Of a stretch of DNA of 41,313 bases, positions 1-8,180 are shown piece by piece. The DNA is taken from NCBI GenBank assembly GCA_014804605.1, contig JAAUZM010000030.1:99057-140369 (forward strand), written 5' to 3'. Under the pieces are notes generated by a model, which worked only from the letters and a program-made list of their open reading frames with translations, had not been told where the DNA came from and ran no database searches. The DNA comes from Lachnospiraceae bacterium. Its GTDB lineage: Bacteria; Bacillota; Clostridia; Lachnospirales; Lachnospiraceae. The position numbers and the translations under genes are program-made. Numbering within the stretch: position 1 is the stretch's first letter; every line of letters starts with the position of its first letter.

Positions 1-19
1 GATAAATATATCAACAAAC

Positions 20-1717
20 ATGGAGTATATAGTGCTTGCCGGTGCGATTGTGCTGCTGATTGTGCTGATTATGGGAAGTGAGTATGTAAGCAGCAGAAAG
101 TTCCGGAAGAATTATCTGGAGAAGATCTATCAGAGTTACGGAACGGTCTCTGATAGGGTGTATAAAGAAGGAGAGATGGAACACATCAGGATGTACTATC
201 TCAAACATCTCTCGGAGCAGGTGATAGACGATATTACATGGAATGATTTGAATATGGATCATATCTATCGTAAGATTAATGTATCCTGCAGTGCGGCGGG
301 AGATGAGTATCTCTATTACAGACTGCGTACACCGATCTATGATGAAGCGCAGATGCAGCATGAGGAATCGCAGATCAGTTTTTTTATGGAACACGAAGAG
401 GAGCGGCATAAAGCGCAGCGCGCACTTCTTGGTCTAGGCAGAATGGGCAAATACTCGATCTACGAATATCTGGAGAATCTGGATACGCTGGGTGAACGCA
501 GGAACATGAAATATGCGGTGAGCAATCTGCTTCTTGCGATCAGTGTAGGTATTATGTTTCTGTCACTTCCGGTCGGTATTGTTGCACTGATGGCAGTACT
601 TTGTCATAATTTTGTCGGGTATTTCAAAGAATACAAGCAGATTGAGCCATATATCACCAGTTTCCGGTATATCAGCAGGTTACTGGATAGTGCGGAGCAG
701 TTGGGTCGGACAAAGATAGATGGAATGGAACGGGAGCAGGAGCGTCTGCGGGAGTGCCATAAGCAGATGAGGGGATTTATCAGGAATGCTTATCTGATTG
801 TTTTTACAGACAAGGGAAACGGTAATCCGCTGGGAGTCGTGCTGGACTATGTGCGGATGATCTTTTATCTGGATCTGATACAGTTCAACAATGCACTCCG
901 TGCCGTGAGGGGGCATCTGACGGAGATTGATGAAATGATCACGGTGATGGGACAGATCGAGACAGCGATCGTGATTGGATCGTACAGAAGCAGTCTGCAG
1001 GGAGAATATTGTATTCCTACGATACACTACGGACATCATGCTGACAGGCACATGGAGATAGAGCAGCTCTATCATCCGCTTCTGGCTGAACCGGTTAAAA
1101 ATTCTATCACGGTGTCCGGAGGAGTGCTTCTGACCGGTTCTAATGCTTCGGGTAAGTCCACATTTCTGCGTGCAGTGGCTGTGAACGCGATATTGGCGCA
1201 GACGATTCATACTTGTTTGGCTAAACGGTATGAAGCGCCGGTTTTGCGAATTTATTCCTCCATGGCGCTGAAAGATGATCTGGTCGGCGGGCAGAGTTAT
1301 TATATGGTAGAGATCAGATCCATTAAGCGTATTATGGATCAGGTTAAGCTGGCAGAGGCGGAGCAGTGTCATGTACTCTGTTTTGTGGATGAGGTGCTGC
1401 GGGGAACCAATACGGTAGAGCGGATTGCCGCTTCCACGCAGATCATGAAGATGCTGGCAGCGGATCATGCTCTGTGTTTTGCGGCTACCCATGATGTGGA
1501 ACTGACGAGGTTGTTGGAGCAGGAGTATGACAATTATCATTTTGAAGAGCGCATTGAGGGGAATGATATTTTCTTCCCCTATAAATTGATAAAAGGACCT
1601 GCCACTACAAGAAATGCGATTGCACTTCTTAAGATGCTCGAATATGATGAACAGATTACGGCGGAGGCAGAGGTTATGGCGGAGAGATTCCTGAGAAGTG
1701 GGAACTGGCAGACGTGA
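20..1717 (+). CDS. Membrane-anchored MutS-family ATPase
   Basis: The C-terminal half is a MutS domain V ATPase: Walker A GSNASGKST at residues 373-381, Walker B CFVDE at 454-458 and the ATH switch with His491. The N-terminal half has a hydrophobic segment at residues 4-20 and a hydrophobic pair near 165-205, so the protein is probably membrane bound. The mismatch-recognition and connector domains of true MutS are absent, and no Smr nuclease domain as in MutS2 is present. It is therefore unlikely to do classical mismatch repair; its role is unknown. There is no good ribosome-binding site before the ATG at 20 and the frame stays open to the window edge, so the true start may lie outside. The stop is 49 bases before rnhA, suggesting co-transcription. 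Confidence 0.85.
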   Translation: MEYIVLAGAIVLLIVLIMGSEYVSSRKFRKNYLEKIYQSYGTVSDRVYKEGEMEHIRMYYLKHLSEQVIDDITWNDLNMDHIYRKINVSCSAAGDEYLYYRLRTPIYDEAQMQHEESQISFFMEHEEERHKAQRALLGLGRMGKYSIYEYLENLDTLGERRNMKYAVSNLLLAISVGIMFLSLPVGIVALMAVLCHNFVGYFKEYKQIEPYITSFRYISRLLDSAEQLGRTKIDGMEREQERLRECHKQMRGFIRNAYLIVFTDKGNGNPLGVVLDYVRMIFYLDLIQFNNALRAVRGHLTEIDEMITVMGQIETAIVIGSYRSSLQGEYCIPTIHYGHHADRHMEIEQLYHPLLAEPVKNSITVSGGVLLTGSNASGKSTFLRAVAVNAILAQTIHTCLAKRYEAPVLRIYSSMALKDDLVGGQSYYMVEIRSIKRIMDQVKLAEAEQCHVLCFVDEVLRGTNTVERIAASTQIMKMLAADHALCFAATHDVELTRLLEQEYDNYHFEERIEGNDIFFPYKLIKGPATTRNAIALLKMLEYDEQITAEAEVMAERFLRSGNWQT

Positions 1718-1766
1718 GAAAAAAACTGATTTCGGAAAAAGCATGGTTTAAGGAAAGGCTGAATGC

Positions 1767-2237
1767 ATGAAAGTAACAATTTACACGGATGGTGCGGCGC
1801 GCGGAAATCCGGAAGGGCCGGGCGGCTATGGTACTGTTCTGCAATATATTGATGGTAAAGGAACGCTGCACGAGCGGGAATATTCCGCAGGATATAAGAA
1901 AACAACAAACAATCGAATGGAGCTGATGGCGGTGATCGTAGGGCTGGAAGCTTTGACGAAACCGTGTGAAGTTCTTCTGATATCGGATTCCAAATATGTA
2001 ACGGATGCCTTTAATCAGCATTGGATCGACGGATGGATCAGGAAGAATTGGAAGACTGCCGGAAATAAGCCGGTTAAGAATGTTGATCTGTGGGAGAGGC
2101 TTCTGCGGGCAAAGGAACCCCATCAGGTGACTTTTCAGTGGGTCAAGGGGCATGACGGCCATCCGGAGAATGAACGCTGTGATAAACTTGCCACAACGGC
2201 GGCAGATGGCACAGACTTACTTGACGATACATTCTAG
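1767..2237 (+). CDS. rnhA: Ribonuclease HI
   Basis: A complete 156-residue RNase HI, which cuts the RNA strand of RNA:DNA hybrids (R-loops, primers) in the cytoplasm. The N-terminal [15 protein letters not shown] motif carries Asp8; the other carboxylates are Glu52 (NNRMEL) and Asp74 (LISDSKYV), with the C-terminal [11 protein letters not shown] segment supplying His and the last Asp. The length matches bacterial RNase HI without an extra hybrid-binding domain. A purine-rich ribosome-binding site (AAGGAAAGG) precedes the ATG. It follows the MutS-like gene closely in the same direction, so the two may share a transcript. Confidence 0.96.
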   Translation: MKVTIYTDGAARGNPEGPGGYGTVLQYIDGKGTLHEREYSAGYKKTTNNRMELMAVIVGLEALTKPCEVLLISDSKYVTDAFNQHWIDGWIRKNWKTAGNKPVKNVDLWERLLRAKEPHQVTFQWVKGHDGHPENERCDKLATTAADGTDLLDDTF

Positions 2238-2290
2238 TTGGTGGTATTATTAATTTCGAAGGAATTCACTTCTAGGAAGGATGAGGACAG

Positions 2291-2476
2291 ATGACAAATT
2301 TAATTTTATTTGTAAACGCATTTTTATCTTATCTTTTAATTTTTGTATTGATCGTTGCGCTTGTAATTGTGGCATGTATAATCGGCGTGAAGTGCTGGAA
2401 GAGTAAGGATGTCAAAGAGGCTGTGTCTGCTGACTCAGAGCAGGCGGGAACGGTTGGCGGAAATACGACGGTATAG
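2291..2476 (+). CDS. Small single-span membrane protein
   Basis: A 61-residue protein with one long hydrophobic segment (about residues 4-33), then a basic stretch (KCWKSKD) and a short acidic, polar tail. I do not recognise a family. A strong ribosome-binding site (GGAAGGATGAGG) stands just before the ATG and a clear terminator hairpin follows at 2502-2527, which together support a real gene. The predicted topology is N-out or a membrane anchor with a short cytoplasmic C-terminus. Function unknown. Confidence 0.7.
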   Translation: MTNLILFVNAFLSYLLIFVLIVALVIVACIIGVKCWKSKDVKEAVSADSEQAGTVGGNTTV

Positions 2477-2501
2477 GAACGTAATAAGCAGAGTGGAGAA
2501 G

Positions 2502-2527
2502 GGTGTTCATAATCAGAACACCTTTTT
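2502..2527 (+). terminator. Rho-independent terminator
   Basis: Perfect 7-bp stem GGTGTTC / GAACACC with a 7-base loop followed by TTTTT. It ends the unit containing the small membrane protein gene. Confidence 0.85.
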
Positions 2528-2553
2528 ACTGTTTCTGCTTTGACATGGAGATA

Positions 2554-2611
2554 GATTGAAAAATCAAAGATTTTTCAATCGCAAATTTGTGCCTTGCGGC
2601 TACAAATTCGC
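2554..2611 (+). repeat. Double-hairpin intergenic element, copy 1
   Basis: A perfect 12-bp inverted repeat (GATTGAAAAATC / GATTTTTCAATC, 3-base loop) is followed at once by a second hairpin with arms GCAAATTTGTGCC and GGCTACAAATTCGC around the loop TTGC. A related arrangement with different arm sequences occurs at 28088-28151: a palindrome beginning with GATTG, then an AAATTT-armed hairpin whose tip is CC-TTGC-GG. This looks like a REP-like or structured-RNA repeat family rather than a simple terminator. Confidence 0.6.
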
Positions 2612-2638
2612 AGGTTGTGAGAAAGGCATGGGTATTGG

Positions 2639-3343
2639 ATGAAAAGATATACGACAATACTTTGGGATTTGGATCAGACACTATTAAATTTTGATCTTTC
2701 CATGGATTACGCCATACGGGAGGTATTCGGGCGATTTGGGTTGGAAATCAACGATGGGATCGTGGCGCGGTATGATGTCATTAACAGAGGTTACTGGAAC
2801 AGACTGGAACAGGGCGAGATCACGAAGGATGAACTGATCGTGGGTAGATTTCGGACCCTTTTTGATGAGCTGGGAATTGACAGTGTTGCACCGGAGGATG
2901 TGCAGGAGGTTTACCAGAAAGAGCTGGGAAGCGTTTTTTTCTATATGGATGGAGCGAAGGAGCTGGTCACGCGGCTTAGGACAGCAGGGTTTAGACAGTA
3001 TGTGGTCACCAACGGTGTCAATGCGACGCAGGCGAATAAGATGAAGCTGTCCGGATTAGATCAGATCATGGACGGCGTTTTTGTGTCTGAGATGATGGGA
3101 TATCCCAAACCGAGAAAGGAATACTTCGATTCCTGTTTTGCATTATTGCCGGATGTGATGCGGGAAGAGTGCATTCTGGTAGGTGATTCACTGACCAGTG
3201 ACATGCGGGGTGCCAATAATGCAGGGATTACAGCTTGTTGGTTTAACCCTGAGTACAAAGCAAAGAACGTGGATGTGCACACGGACTATGAGATACACCG
3301 GTTGGCTGAATTGCTGCCGATACTCGGATGGGAGTGTGAGTGA
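2639..3343 (+). CDS. YjjG-family HAD nucleotidase/phosphatase
   Basis: A 234-residue HAD-superfamily hydrolase. Motif I is WDLDQTLLNF (nucleophile Asp10, acid/base Asp12), motif II VVTNGV, motif III the Lys in YPKPRKEYFD, and motif IV ILVGDSLTSDMRGA. The alpha-helical cap between motifs I and II and the overall length fit the YjjG-type pyrimidine 5'-nucleotidases, which clean up non-canonical nucleotides; the substrate is inferred from family resemblance only. The stop TGA overlaps the ATG of the following WYL regulator (TGATG), so the two are translationally coupled. Confidence 0.88.
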   Translation: MKRYTTILWDLDQTLLNFDLSMDYAIREVFGRFGLEINDGIVARYDVINRGYWNRLEQGEITKDELIVGRFRTLFDELGIDSVAPEDVQEVYQKELGSVFFYMDGAKELVTRLRTAGFRQYVVTNGVNATQANKMKLSGLDQIMDGVFVSEMMGYPKPRKEYFDSCFALLPDVMREECILVGDSLTSDMRGANNAGITACWFNPEYKAKNVDVHTDYEIHRLAELLPILGWECE

Positions 3344-4344
3344 TGCCGAAGTCACCGAATCAGAAATTGAAATTATTATATCTGGTCAAAATACTGACGG
3401 AACAGACCGATGAAGAGCATTGTCTGAGCGCACAGGCATTGATCGATGCCTTAGAGACTTACGGTATCAAGGCAGAGCGTAAGAGCATCTATGACGATAT
3501 CGCACAATTGATTGATTTCGGATATGATATTGTTCTAGTCAAGGCGAAGACCGGCGGCGGATATTATCTGGCGGGAAGGGATTTTGAACTGGCAGAACTA
3601 AAGCTTCTGGTGGAGACTGTACAGGCTTCCAGATTCCTGACACAGAAGAAATCAAGGGAATTGATCTCTAAGATCGAGAAGCTTGCATCGAAAGCGGAGG
3701 CAGGACAGCTGCAGAGACAGGTTTATGTGGCCAATCGTATCAAAACGGCCAATGAGAGTATTTATTACATAGTGGATGATATCCATCGGGCAGTCCAGAA
3801 TAATGAGCAGATCACGTTTCAGTATTTGGAATGGAATCTGGATAAAGAGCTTGTACCCCGCAAGGATGGCAAGAATTATCGGGTGAGCCCTTGGGCGCTG
3901 ACATGTAAAGATGAGAATTATTATATGATTGCCCATGACAGTGAAAGCGATTCGATTAAGCATTTCCGTGTGGACAAGATGGGGCAGATCAAAGTACTGA
4001 CGGGTGTGCCGCGGGAGGGTGCGGAACTGTTTGAACGGTTCGACATTGCTGCATATGCGAATAAGACTTTCGGTATGTTCGGCGGCAGGGAAGAAGTCGT
4101 TACGCTTATTTTTGAAAATCGGTTCATCGGTGTTGTTTTGGACCGTTTCGGGAAAGAAGTGCCCATTCGCATACGGGATGACGAACACTTCTCGGTAAGA
4201 GTGCAGGTGGCGCTAAGCGGACAGTTCTACGGCTGGCTGACAGGTCTGGGCGTTGGTGCCAAGATCATTGCCCCGACAGGAGTCCTGGAGGAATACAAAG
4301 ACTACCTAAACAGAGTTTATATGCAATATACACGTAAGCAATGA
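3343..4344 (+). CDS. WYL-domain transcriptional regulator
   Basis: The N-terminal ~65 residues form a DeoR-like winged helix (KLKLLYLVKILTEQTDEEH, then LIDALETYGI and ERKSIYDDIAQL). A WYL domain occupies roughly residues 135-225 (ITFQYLEW, YRVSPWALTCKDENYYMIA) and a C-terminal WCX-like extension completes a 333-residue protein. WYL domains usually sense a ligand, often a nucleotide or nucleic acid. Translational coupling to the HAD nucleotidase suggests a shared role in nucleotide damage or signalling, which is inference. The start was set at ATG 3343; a GTG one codon upstream is possible. Confidence 0.88.
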   Translation: MPKSPNQKLKLLYLVKILTEQTDEEHCLSAQALIDALETYGIKAERKSIYDDIAQLIDFGYDIVLVKAKTGGGYYLAGRDFELAELKLLVETVQASRFLTQKKSRELISKIEKLASKAEAGQLQRQVYVANRIKTANESIYYIVDDIHRAVQNNEQITFQYLEWNLDKELVPRKDGKNYRVSPWALTCKDENYYMIAHDSESDSIKHFRVDKMGQIKVLTGVPREGAELFERFDIAAYANKTFGMFGGREEVVTLIFENRFIGVVLDRFGKEVPIRIRDDEHFSVRVQVALSGQFYGWLTGLGVGAKIIAPTGVLEEYKDYLNRVYMQYTRKQ

Positions 4345-4352
4345 GCAGTGCC

Positions 4353-4407
4353 ACTCCGTAAGCAGACAAAATGGCAGCTCGCTGACAATTTTGTCTGCTT
4401 ACGGAGT
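4353..4407 (+). repeat. 20-bp perfect inverted repeat
   Basis: The arms ACTCCGTAAGCAGACAAAAT (4353-4372) and its exact complement (4388-4407) enclose a 15-base loop. No T-run follows on the plus strand, so it is not a classical terminator for the WYL gene. It may be a palindromic repeat or a structured leader of the aminotransferase transcript. Confidence 0.7.
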
Positions 4408-4451
4408 GATAGGGCGAAGCCCGTGAGCGAGATGAAGCAAAGCGGAATCGA

Positions 4452-4535
4452 GCGTGCACTGCTGGGTAGAATTCCCCAGCGTGCACTGCGGGGTTAAATC
4501 GGGCGCACTGCGGAGTAGAATTCCTCAGTGCGGGA
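4452..4535 (+). repeat. Imperfect tandem repeat, three units
   Basis: Three diverged units of about 24-27 bases start near 4452, 4479 and 4503. Each contains G(T/C)GCACTGC; units 1 and 3 also share GTAGAATTCC and can each fold a small hairpin (CTGGG/CCCAG and CGGAG/CCTCAG types). They lie just upstream of the aminotransferase ribosome-binding site. Confidence 0.6.
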
Positions 4536-4561
4536 TACAGCAACACAGAAAGGAAAAAGAC

Positions 4562-5746
4562 ATGAGTATACAATTTGCAGACCGCATGAAAGATTATGAG
4601 GCGGGCATATTTCAGGTTTTAAACGACAAGAAAGCGGAGGCGGAAAAACAGGGTAAAAAAATCTACAATCTTTCCGTAGGCACACCGGATTTCCCACCTG
4701 CTGAGCATGTGATGCAGGCGGTGATTGAGGCAGCGAAGAAACCGGAGAATTACAAGTATGCGCTGATCGACATACCGGAACTGGTTGAGGCCGTTCAGAA
4801 GCGGTATAATGAGCGTTACGATGTGAATCTTGAGAAGGATGAGATCATGTCAGTGTATGGTTCTCAGGAGGGAATCGCTCATATCTGTCTGACGCTTTGC
4901 AATGCAGGAGATGTGGTGCTGGTGCCGAATCCGGGTTATCCTATTTTCGGGATCGGGCCGTCTCTAGCAGGGGCGGAAGTGGTGACTTACGACCTGACGG
5001 AAGAGAATCATTATCTGCCAGACTTGGAGGGCATGGATGAGAAGCTGCTTGCACGTGCCAAATGTATGATTGTTTCCTACCCGCTAAATCCGGTATGTAA
5101 GACGGCACCGGATACGTTCTATGAGAGATTAATCCCATGGGCAATTGCGCATAATATTATCATTATTCATGATAACGCTTATTCTGATATTATCTATGAC
5201 GGCAGAGTAGGCAAATCGATTCTGCGGATACCCGGAGCGAAGAAGATTGCGGTGGAATTCTATTCTCTTTCCAAGTCATATAATTACACAGGAGCCAGAA
5301 TGAGCTTTTTAACAGGGAATAAAGAGATCGTGGCTAATTTTAAACGACTTCGGTCCCAGATTGATTATGGTACGTATCTGCCGGTACAATACGGTGCGGT
5401 GGCTGCGCTCACGGGATCGGATGACATGGTGAAGGAACAGTGCATGGAATATCAGCGACGCAGGGATGCTCTATGCGGAGGCCTGCGAAAGATCGGGTGG
5501 CATATGGAAGACAGTGAAGGCACAATGTTTGCATGGGCGAAGATTCCAGAGGGCTATACGGATGACGTGGATTTTGTCATGGAATTGGTGGAGAAGACGG
5601 GTGTACTGTGTACACCGGGAAGCAGCTTCGGATCGCTGGGCAGCGGACATGTACGGTTTGCCCTGACGATGCCTGTGGAGATCATTCAGGAGGCAGTCGA
5701 GGCGATTGCGGGTTCCGGCATGATAAAGGTTTCTAAAAGTCAATAG
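4562..5746 (+). CDS. PLP aminotransferase class I/II
   Basis: A 394-residue fold-type I aminotransferase. The PLP Lys238 is in SLSKSYN, Asp204 (HDNAYSD) pairs with the pyridine nitrogen, Asn176 is in YPLNP, and Arg365 (GHVRFAL) would bind the substrate carboxylate. The closest relatives I can recall are the MalY/AspC/DapL-like class I enzymes that convert an amino acid and a 2-oxoacid; the substrate cannot be read from sequence. The start is ATG 4562, preceded by AAAGGAAAAAG; a longer upstream frame translates the tandem repeats and is rejected. A terminator follows at 5781-5812, so the gene is probably monocistronic. Confidence 0.88.
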   Translation: MSIQFADRMKDYEAGIFQVLNDKKAEAEKQGKKIYNLSVGTPDFPPAEHVMQAVIEAAKKPENYKYALIDIPELVEAVQKRYNERYDVNLEKDEIMSVYGSQEGIAHICLTLCNAGDVVLVPNPGYPIFGIGPSLAGAEVVTYDLTEENHYLPDLEGMDEKLLARAKCMIVSYPLNPVCKTAPDTFYERLIPWAIAHNIIIIHDNAYSDIIYDGRVGKSILRIPGAKKIAVEFYSLSKSYNYTGARMSFLTGNKEIVANFKRLRSQIDYGTYLPVQYGAVAALTGSDDMVKEQCMEYQRRRDALCGGLRKIGWHMEDSEGTMFAWAKIPEGYTDDVDFVMELVEKTGVLCTPGSSFGSLGSGHVRFALTMPVEIIQEAVEAIAGSGMIKVSKSQ

Positions 5747-5780
5747 ATTTTTTATAAAAAATGGATATCGTGTAAAGTTT

Positions 5781-5812
5781 GGGATATGTCACAAAAAGGC
5801 ATATCCCTTTTT
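5781..5812 (+). terminator. Rho-independent terminator
   Basis: 8-bp stem GGGATATG / CATATCCC with an 11-base loop, followed by TTTTT. It separates the aminotransferase gene from the nrdD promoter. Confidence 0.85.
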
Positions 5813-5836
5813 GGTAGTTTTTAATCAGAAGAGTCA

Positions 5837-5865
5837 TTGACATAAGATGCTTCTTATCTTATACT
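5837..5865 (+). promoter_or_regulatory. Sigma-A promoter of nrdDG-dut
   Basis: A consensus -35 TTGACA (5837-5842), a 17-base spacer and -10 TATACT (5860-5865). Transcription would start near 5872, directly before the paired NrdR boxes. Confidence 0.75.
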
Positions 5866-5874
5866 TAATCTAAA

Positions 5875-5920
5875 CCACAAAATATAGTGATTTTATGTCA
5901 ACCGTCACTATATTTTGTAG
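5875..5920 (+). promoter_or_regulatory. Two NrdR boxes upstream of nrdD
   Basis: Box 1 at 5875-5890 (CCACAAAATATAGTGA) and box 2 at 5905-5920 (TCACTATATTTTGTAG) each match most positions of the NrdR consensus ACACWATATATWGTGT. Their starts are 30 bp apart, about three helical turns, as is usual for paired NrdR boxes. The two also form a 14-bp inverted repeat with each other. They lie just downstream of the predicted transcription start, which suits repression by the ATP/dATP-sensing NrdR. Confidence 0.75.
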
Positions 5921-5990
5921 ATTTTTTGCGAGATGCAATCTGAGAAGTACGGCAATACCATTTATACGAAACACCACGGAGGGGAAATGA

Positions 5991-8180
5991 ATGAGCAGTA
6001 AGTTTGGGTCGGACAATACAGTTGACGAGAATTTCGGACTGGAATATAAACCGGACAAGGTCGTAAAAGTAATCAAGAAAGACGGCAGTCTGGAAAATTT
6101 CAATGTCCAGAAGGTGATCGATGCCGTAGGCAAGAGTGCATATCGTGCCCTGACGAAGTTCACGGATGAAGAGAAACGTCATATATGCCAGACAGTGATA
6201 GATAAGGTAAATGAGCTGGGAGAACAAGAGATTCCGATTCAGATCATGCACAATATAGTAGAGAGTGCGCTGGAGGATGTCAAGCCGATCGTTGCCAAGA
6301 GTTATCGGGATTATCGTAATTATAAACAGGATTTTGTGCGGATGATGGACGACGTCTATAAGAAGAGTCAGTCCATCATGTATATCGGGGATAAAGAGAA
6401 TGCTAATACGGACAGCGCTTTGGTATCCACGAAGAGAAGTCTGATCTTTAATCAGTTTAATAAAGAATTATATCAGAAGTTTTTCATGACCACGGAAGAG
6501 ATTCAGGCGTGTCGTGACGGATATCTGTATGTCCATGATATGTCGGCCAGAAGAGATACGATGAACTGCTGTCTTTTCAATGTGGCGGAGGTCTTAAGCG
6601 GCGGATTTGAGATGGGTAATATCTGGTATAACGAGCCGAAGACACTGGATGTGGCATTCGATGTGATCGGTGATATTGTACTTAGTGCTGCCAGTCAGCA
6701 GTACGGCGGGTTTACCGTGCCGGAAGTGGATAAGATCTTAGAACCCTATGCGGAAAAGTCTTATAAACGCAATGTGGAGAAATATACGAAGCTGGGAGTA
6801 GATGGAGAAACTGCCGAGGCACAGGCGTTGGCGGATGTCAAGAAAGAGTTTGAACAGGGCTTCCAAGGATGGGAGTACAAGTTTAATACGGTGGCCAGCA
6901 GCCGCGGAGATTATCCTTTTATTACCGTAACGGCGGGGATCGGCACCGGAAGGTTTGCAAAGCTGGCAACCATCACCATGCTCAATGTGCGCCGGAAGGG
7001 ACAGGGCAAGAAAGAATGTAAGAAACCGGTACTTTTCCCGAAGATCGTATTCTTATATGACGAGAATCTGCACGGACCCGGCAAGGAACTGGAAGACGTG
7101 TTTGAGGCGGGTGTGGAGTGCTCCGCCAAGACGATGTATCCGGACTGGCTGAGTCTGACAGGTAAAGGATATATTGCAAGTATGTATAAGCAGTATGGCA
7201 AGGTGATCTCCCCTATGGGCTGCCGTGCGTTCCTGTCTCCGTGGTATGAGAGGGGCGGCATGCATCCGGCGGATGAGTCAGATTCTCCTGTTTTTGTAGG
7301 TAGGTTTAATATAGGTGTTGTTTCGCTGCATCTGCCTATGATTCTGGCGAAATCCCGTCAGGAGAATAAAGATTTTTATGAGGTGCTGGACTATTATCTG
7401 AATCTGATCAGACAGCTACATATCAGAACTTATGCGTATCTGGGGGAAATGCGTGCTTCCACGAATCCGCTTGCTTACTGTGAGGGCGGATTCTTAGGCG
7501 GACATTTGCAGCTTCACGATAAGATCAAACCGATTTTGAAGACGGCGACCGCCAGTTTCGGCATAACTGCCTTTAACGAACTACAGGAGCTATATAACGG
7601 CAAATCACTTGTTGAAGACGGAAGCTTTGCGCTTGAAGTGCTGGAACATATTAATAATAAAATAGCGGAATATAAAGAGGAAGACGGAAACCTCTATGCG
7701 ATCTACGGTACACCGGCCGAGAATCTGTGCGGTTTACAGGTGAAGCAGTTTCGGGCAAAATACGGCATTATTGAGGGCGTGTCCGATAAAGAATATGTAT
7801 CCAACAGCTTCCATTGCCATGTGACGGAGGACATTACCCCGATTGAGAAGCAGGATCTGGAATACCGTTTCTGGGAACTGGCTAACGGCGGCAAAATACA
7901 ATATGTGAAATATCCTATTGATTATAACATGGATGCGATCAAGACATTGATCCGCCGGGCCATGGAGATGGGATTCTATGAGGGTGTCAATTTATCATTA
8001 GCCTACTGCGACGACTGCGGACACCAGGAACTTGAGATGGATGTGTGCCCTGAGTGCGGCAGCCGCAATCTGACTAAGATCGATCGTATGAACGGTTATC
8101 TTGCGTATTCCCGTGTACACGGAGATACCAGATTAAGTGATGCGAAGATGGCAGAGATCGCAGAAAGGAAAAGTATGTAA
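5991..8180 (+). CDS. nrdD: Anaerobic (class III) ribonucleoside-triphosphate reductase
   Basis: A 729-residue glycyl-radical enzyme that reduces ribonucleoside triphosphates to deoxy forms without oxygen. An N-terminal ATP-cone (about residues 22-115, VVKVIKKDGSLENFNVQKV) gives allosteric control. The barrel contains MNCCLFN and RGDYPFITV. The C-terminus holds a zinc site of two Cys pairs (CDDC...CPEC) and the radical loop RMNGYL with Gly702. The start ATG 5991 follows GGAGGGG; an ATG four bases upstream is out of frame. The stop overlaps nrdG by one base. Expression is probably NrdR-controlled from the boxes at 5875-5920. Confidence 0.97.
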   Translation: MSSKFGSDNTVDENFGLEYKPDKVVKVIKKDGSLENFNVQKVIDAVGKSAYRALTKFTDEEKRHICQTVIDKVNELGEQEIPIQIMHNIVESALEDVKPIVAKSYRDYRNYKQDFVRMMDDVYKKSQSIMYIGDKENANTDSALVSTKRSLIFNQFNKELYQKFFMTTEEIQACRDGYLYVHDMSARRDTMNCCLFNVAEVLSGGFEMGNIWYNEPKTLDVAFDVIGDIVLSAASQQYGGFTVPEVDKILEPYAEKSYKRNVEKYTKLGVDGETAEAQALADVKKEFEQGFQGWEYKFNTVASSRGDYPFITVTAGIGTGRFAKLATITMLNVRRKGQGKKECKKPVLFPKIVFLYDENLHGPGKELEDVFEAGVECSAKTMYPDWLSLTGKGYIASMYKQYGKVISPMGCRAFLSPWYERGGMHPADESDSPVFVGRFNIGVVSLHLPMILAKSRQENKDFYEVLDYYLNLIRQLHIRTYAYLGEMRASTNPLAYCEGGFLGGHLQLHDKIKPILKTATASFGITAFNELQELYNGKSLVEDGSFALEVLEHINNKIAEYKEEDGNLYAIYGTPAENLCGLQVKQFRAKYGIIEGVSDKEYVSNSFHCHVTEDITPIEKQDLEYRFWELANGGKIQYVKYPIDYNMDAIKTLIRRAMEMGFYEGVNLSLAYCDDCGHQELEMDVCPECGSRNLTKIDRMNGYLAYSRVHGDTRLSDAKMAEIAERKSM

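Noticed and set aside
680-1744. Long minus-strand open frame opposite the MutS-like gene
   Set aside because: It is antisense to a clearly conserved ATPase, shows no family motifs and no ribosome-binding site.
4454-4561. N-terminal extension of the aminotransferase
   Set aside because: It translates the tandem repeats into a Cys/His-rich stretch unlike the family; AAAGGAAAAAG before ATG 4562 marks the start.
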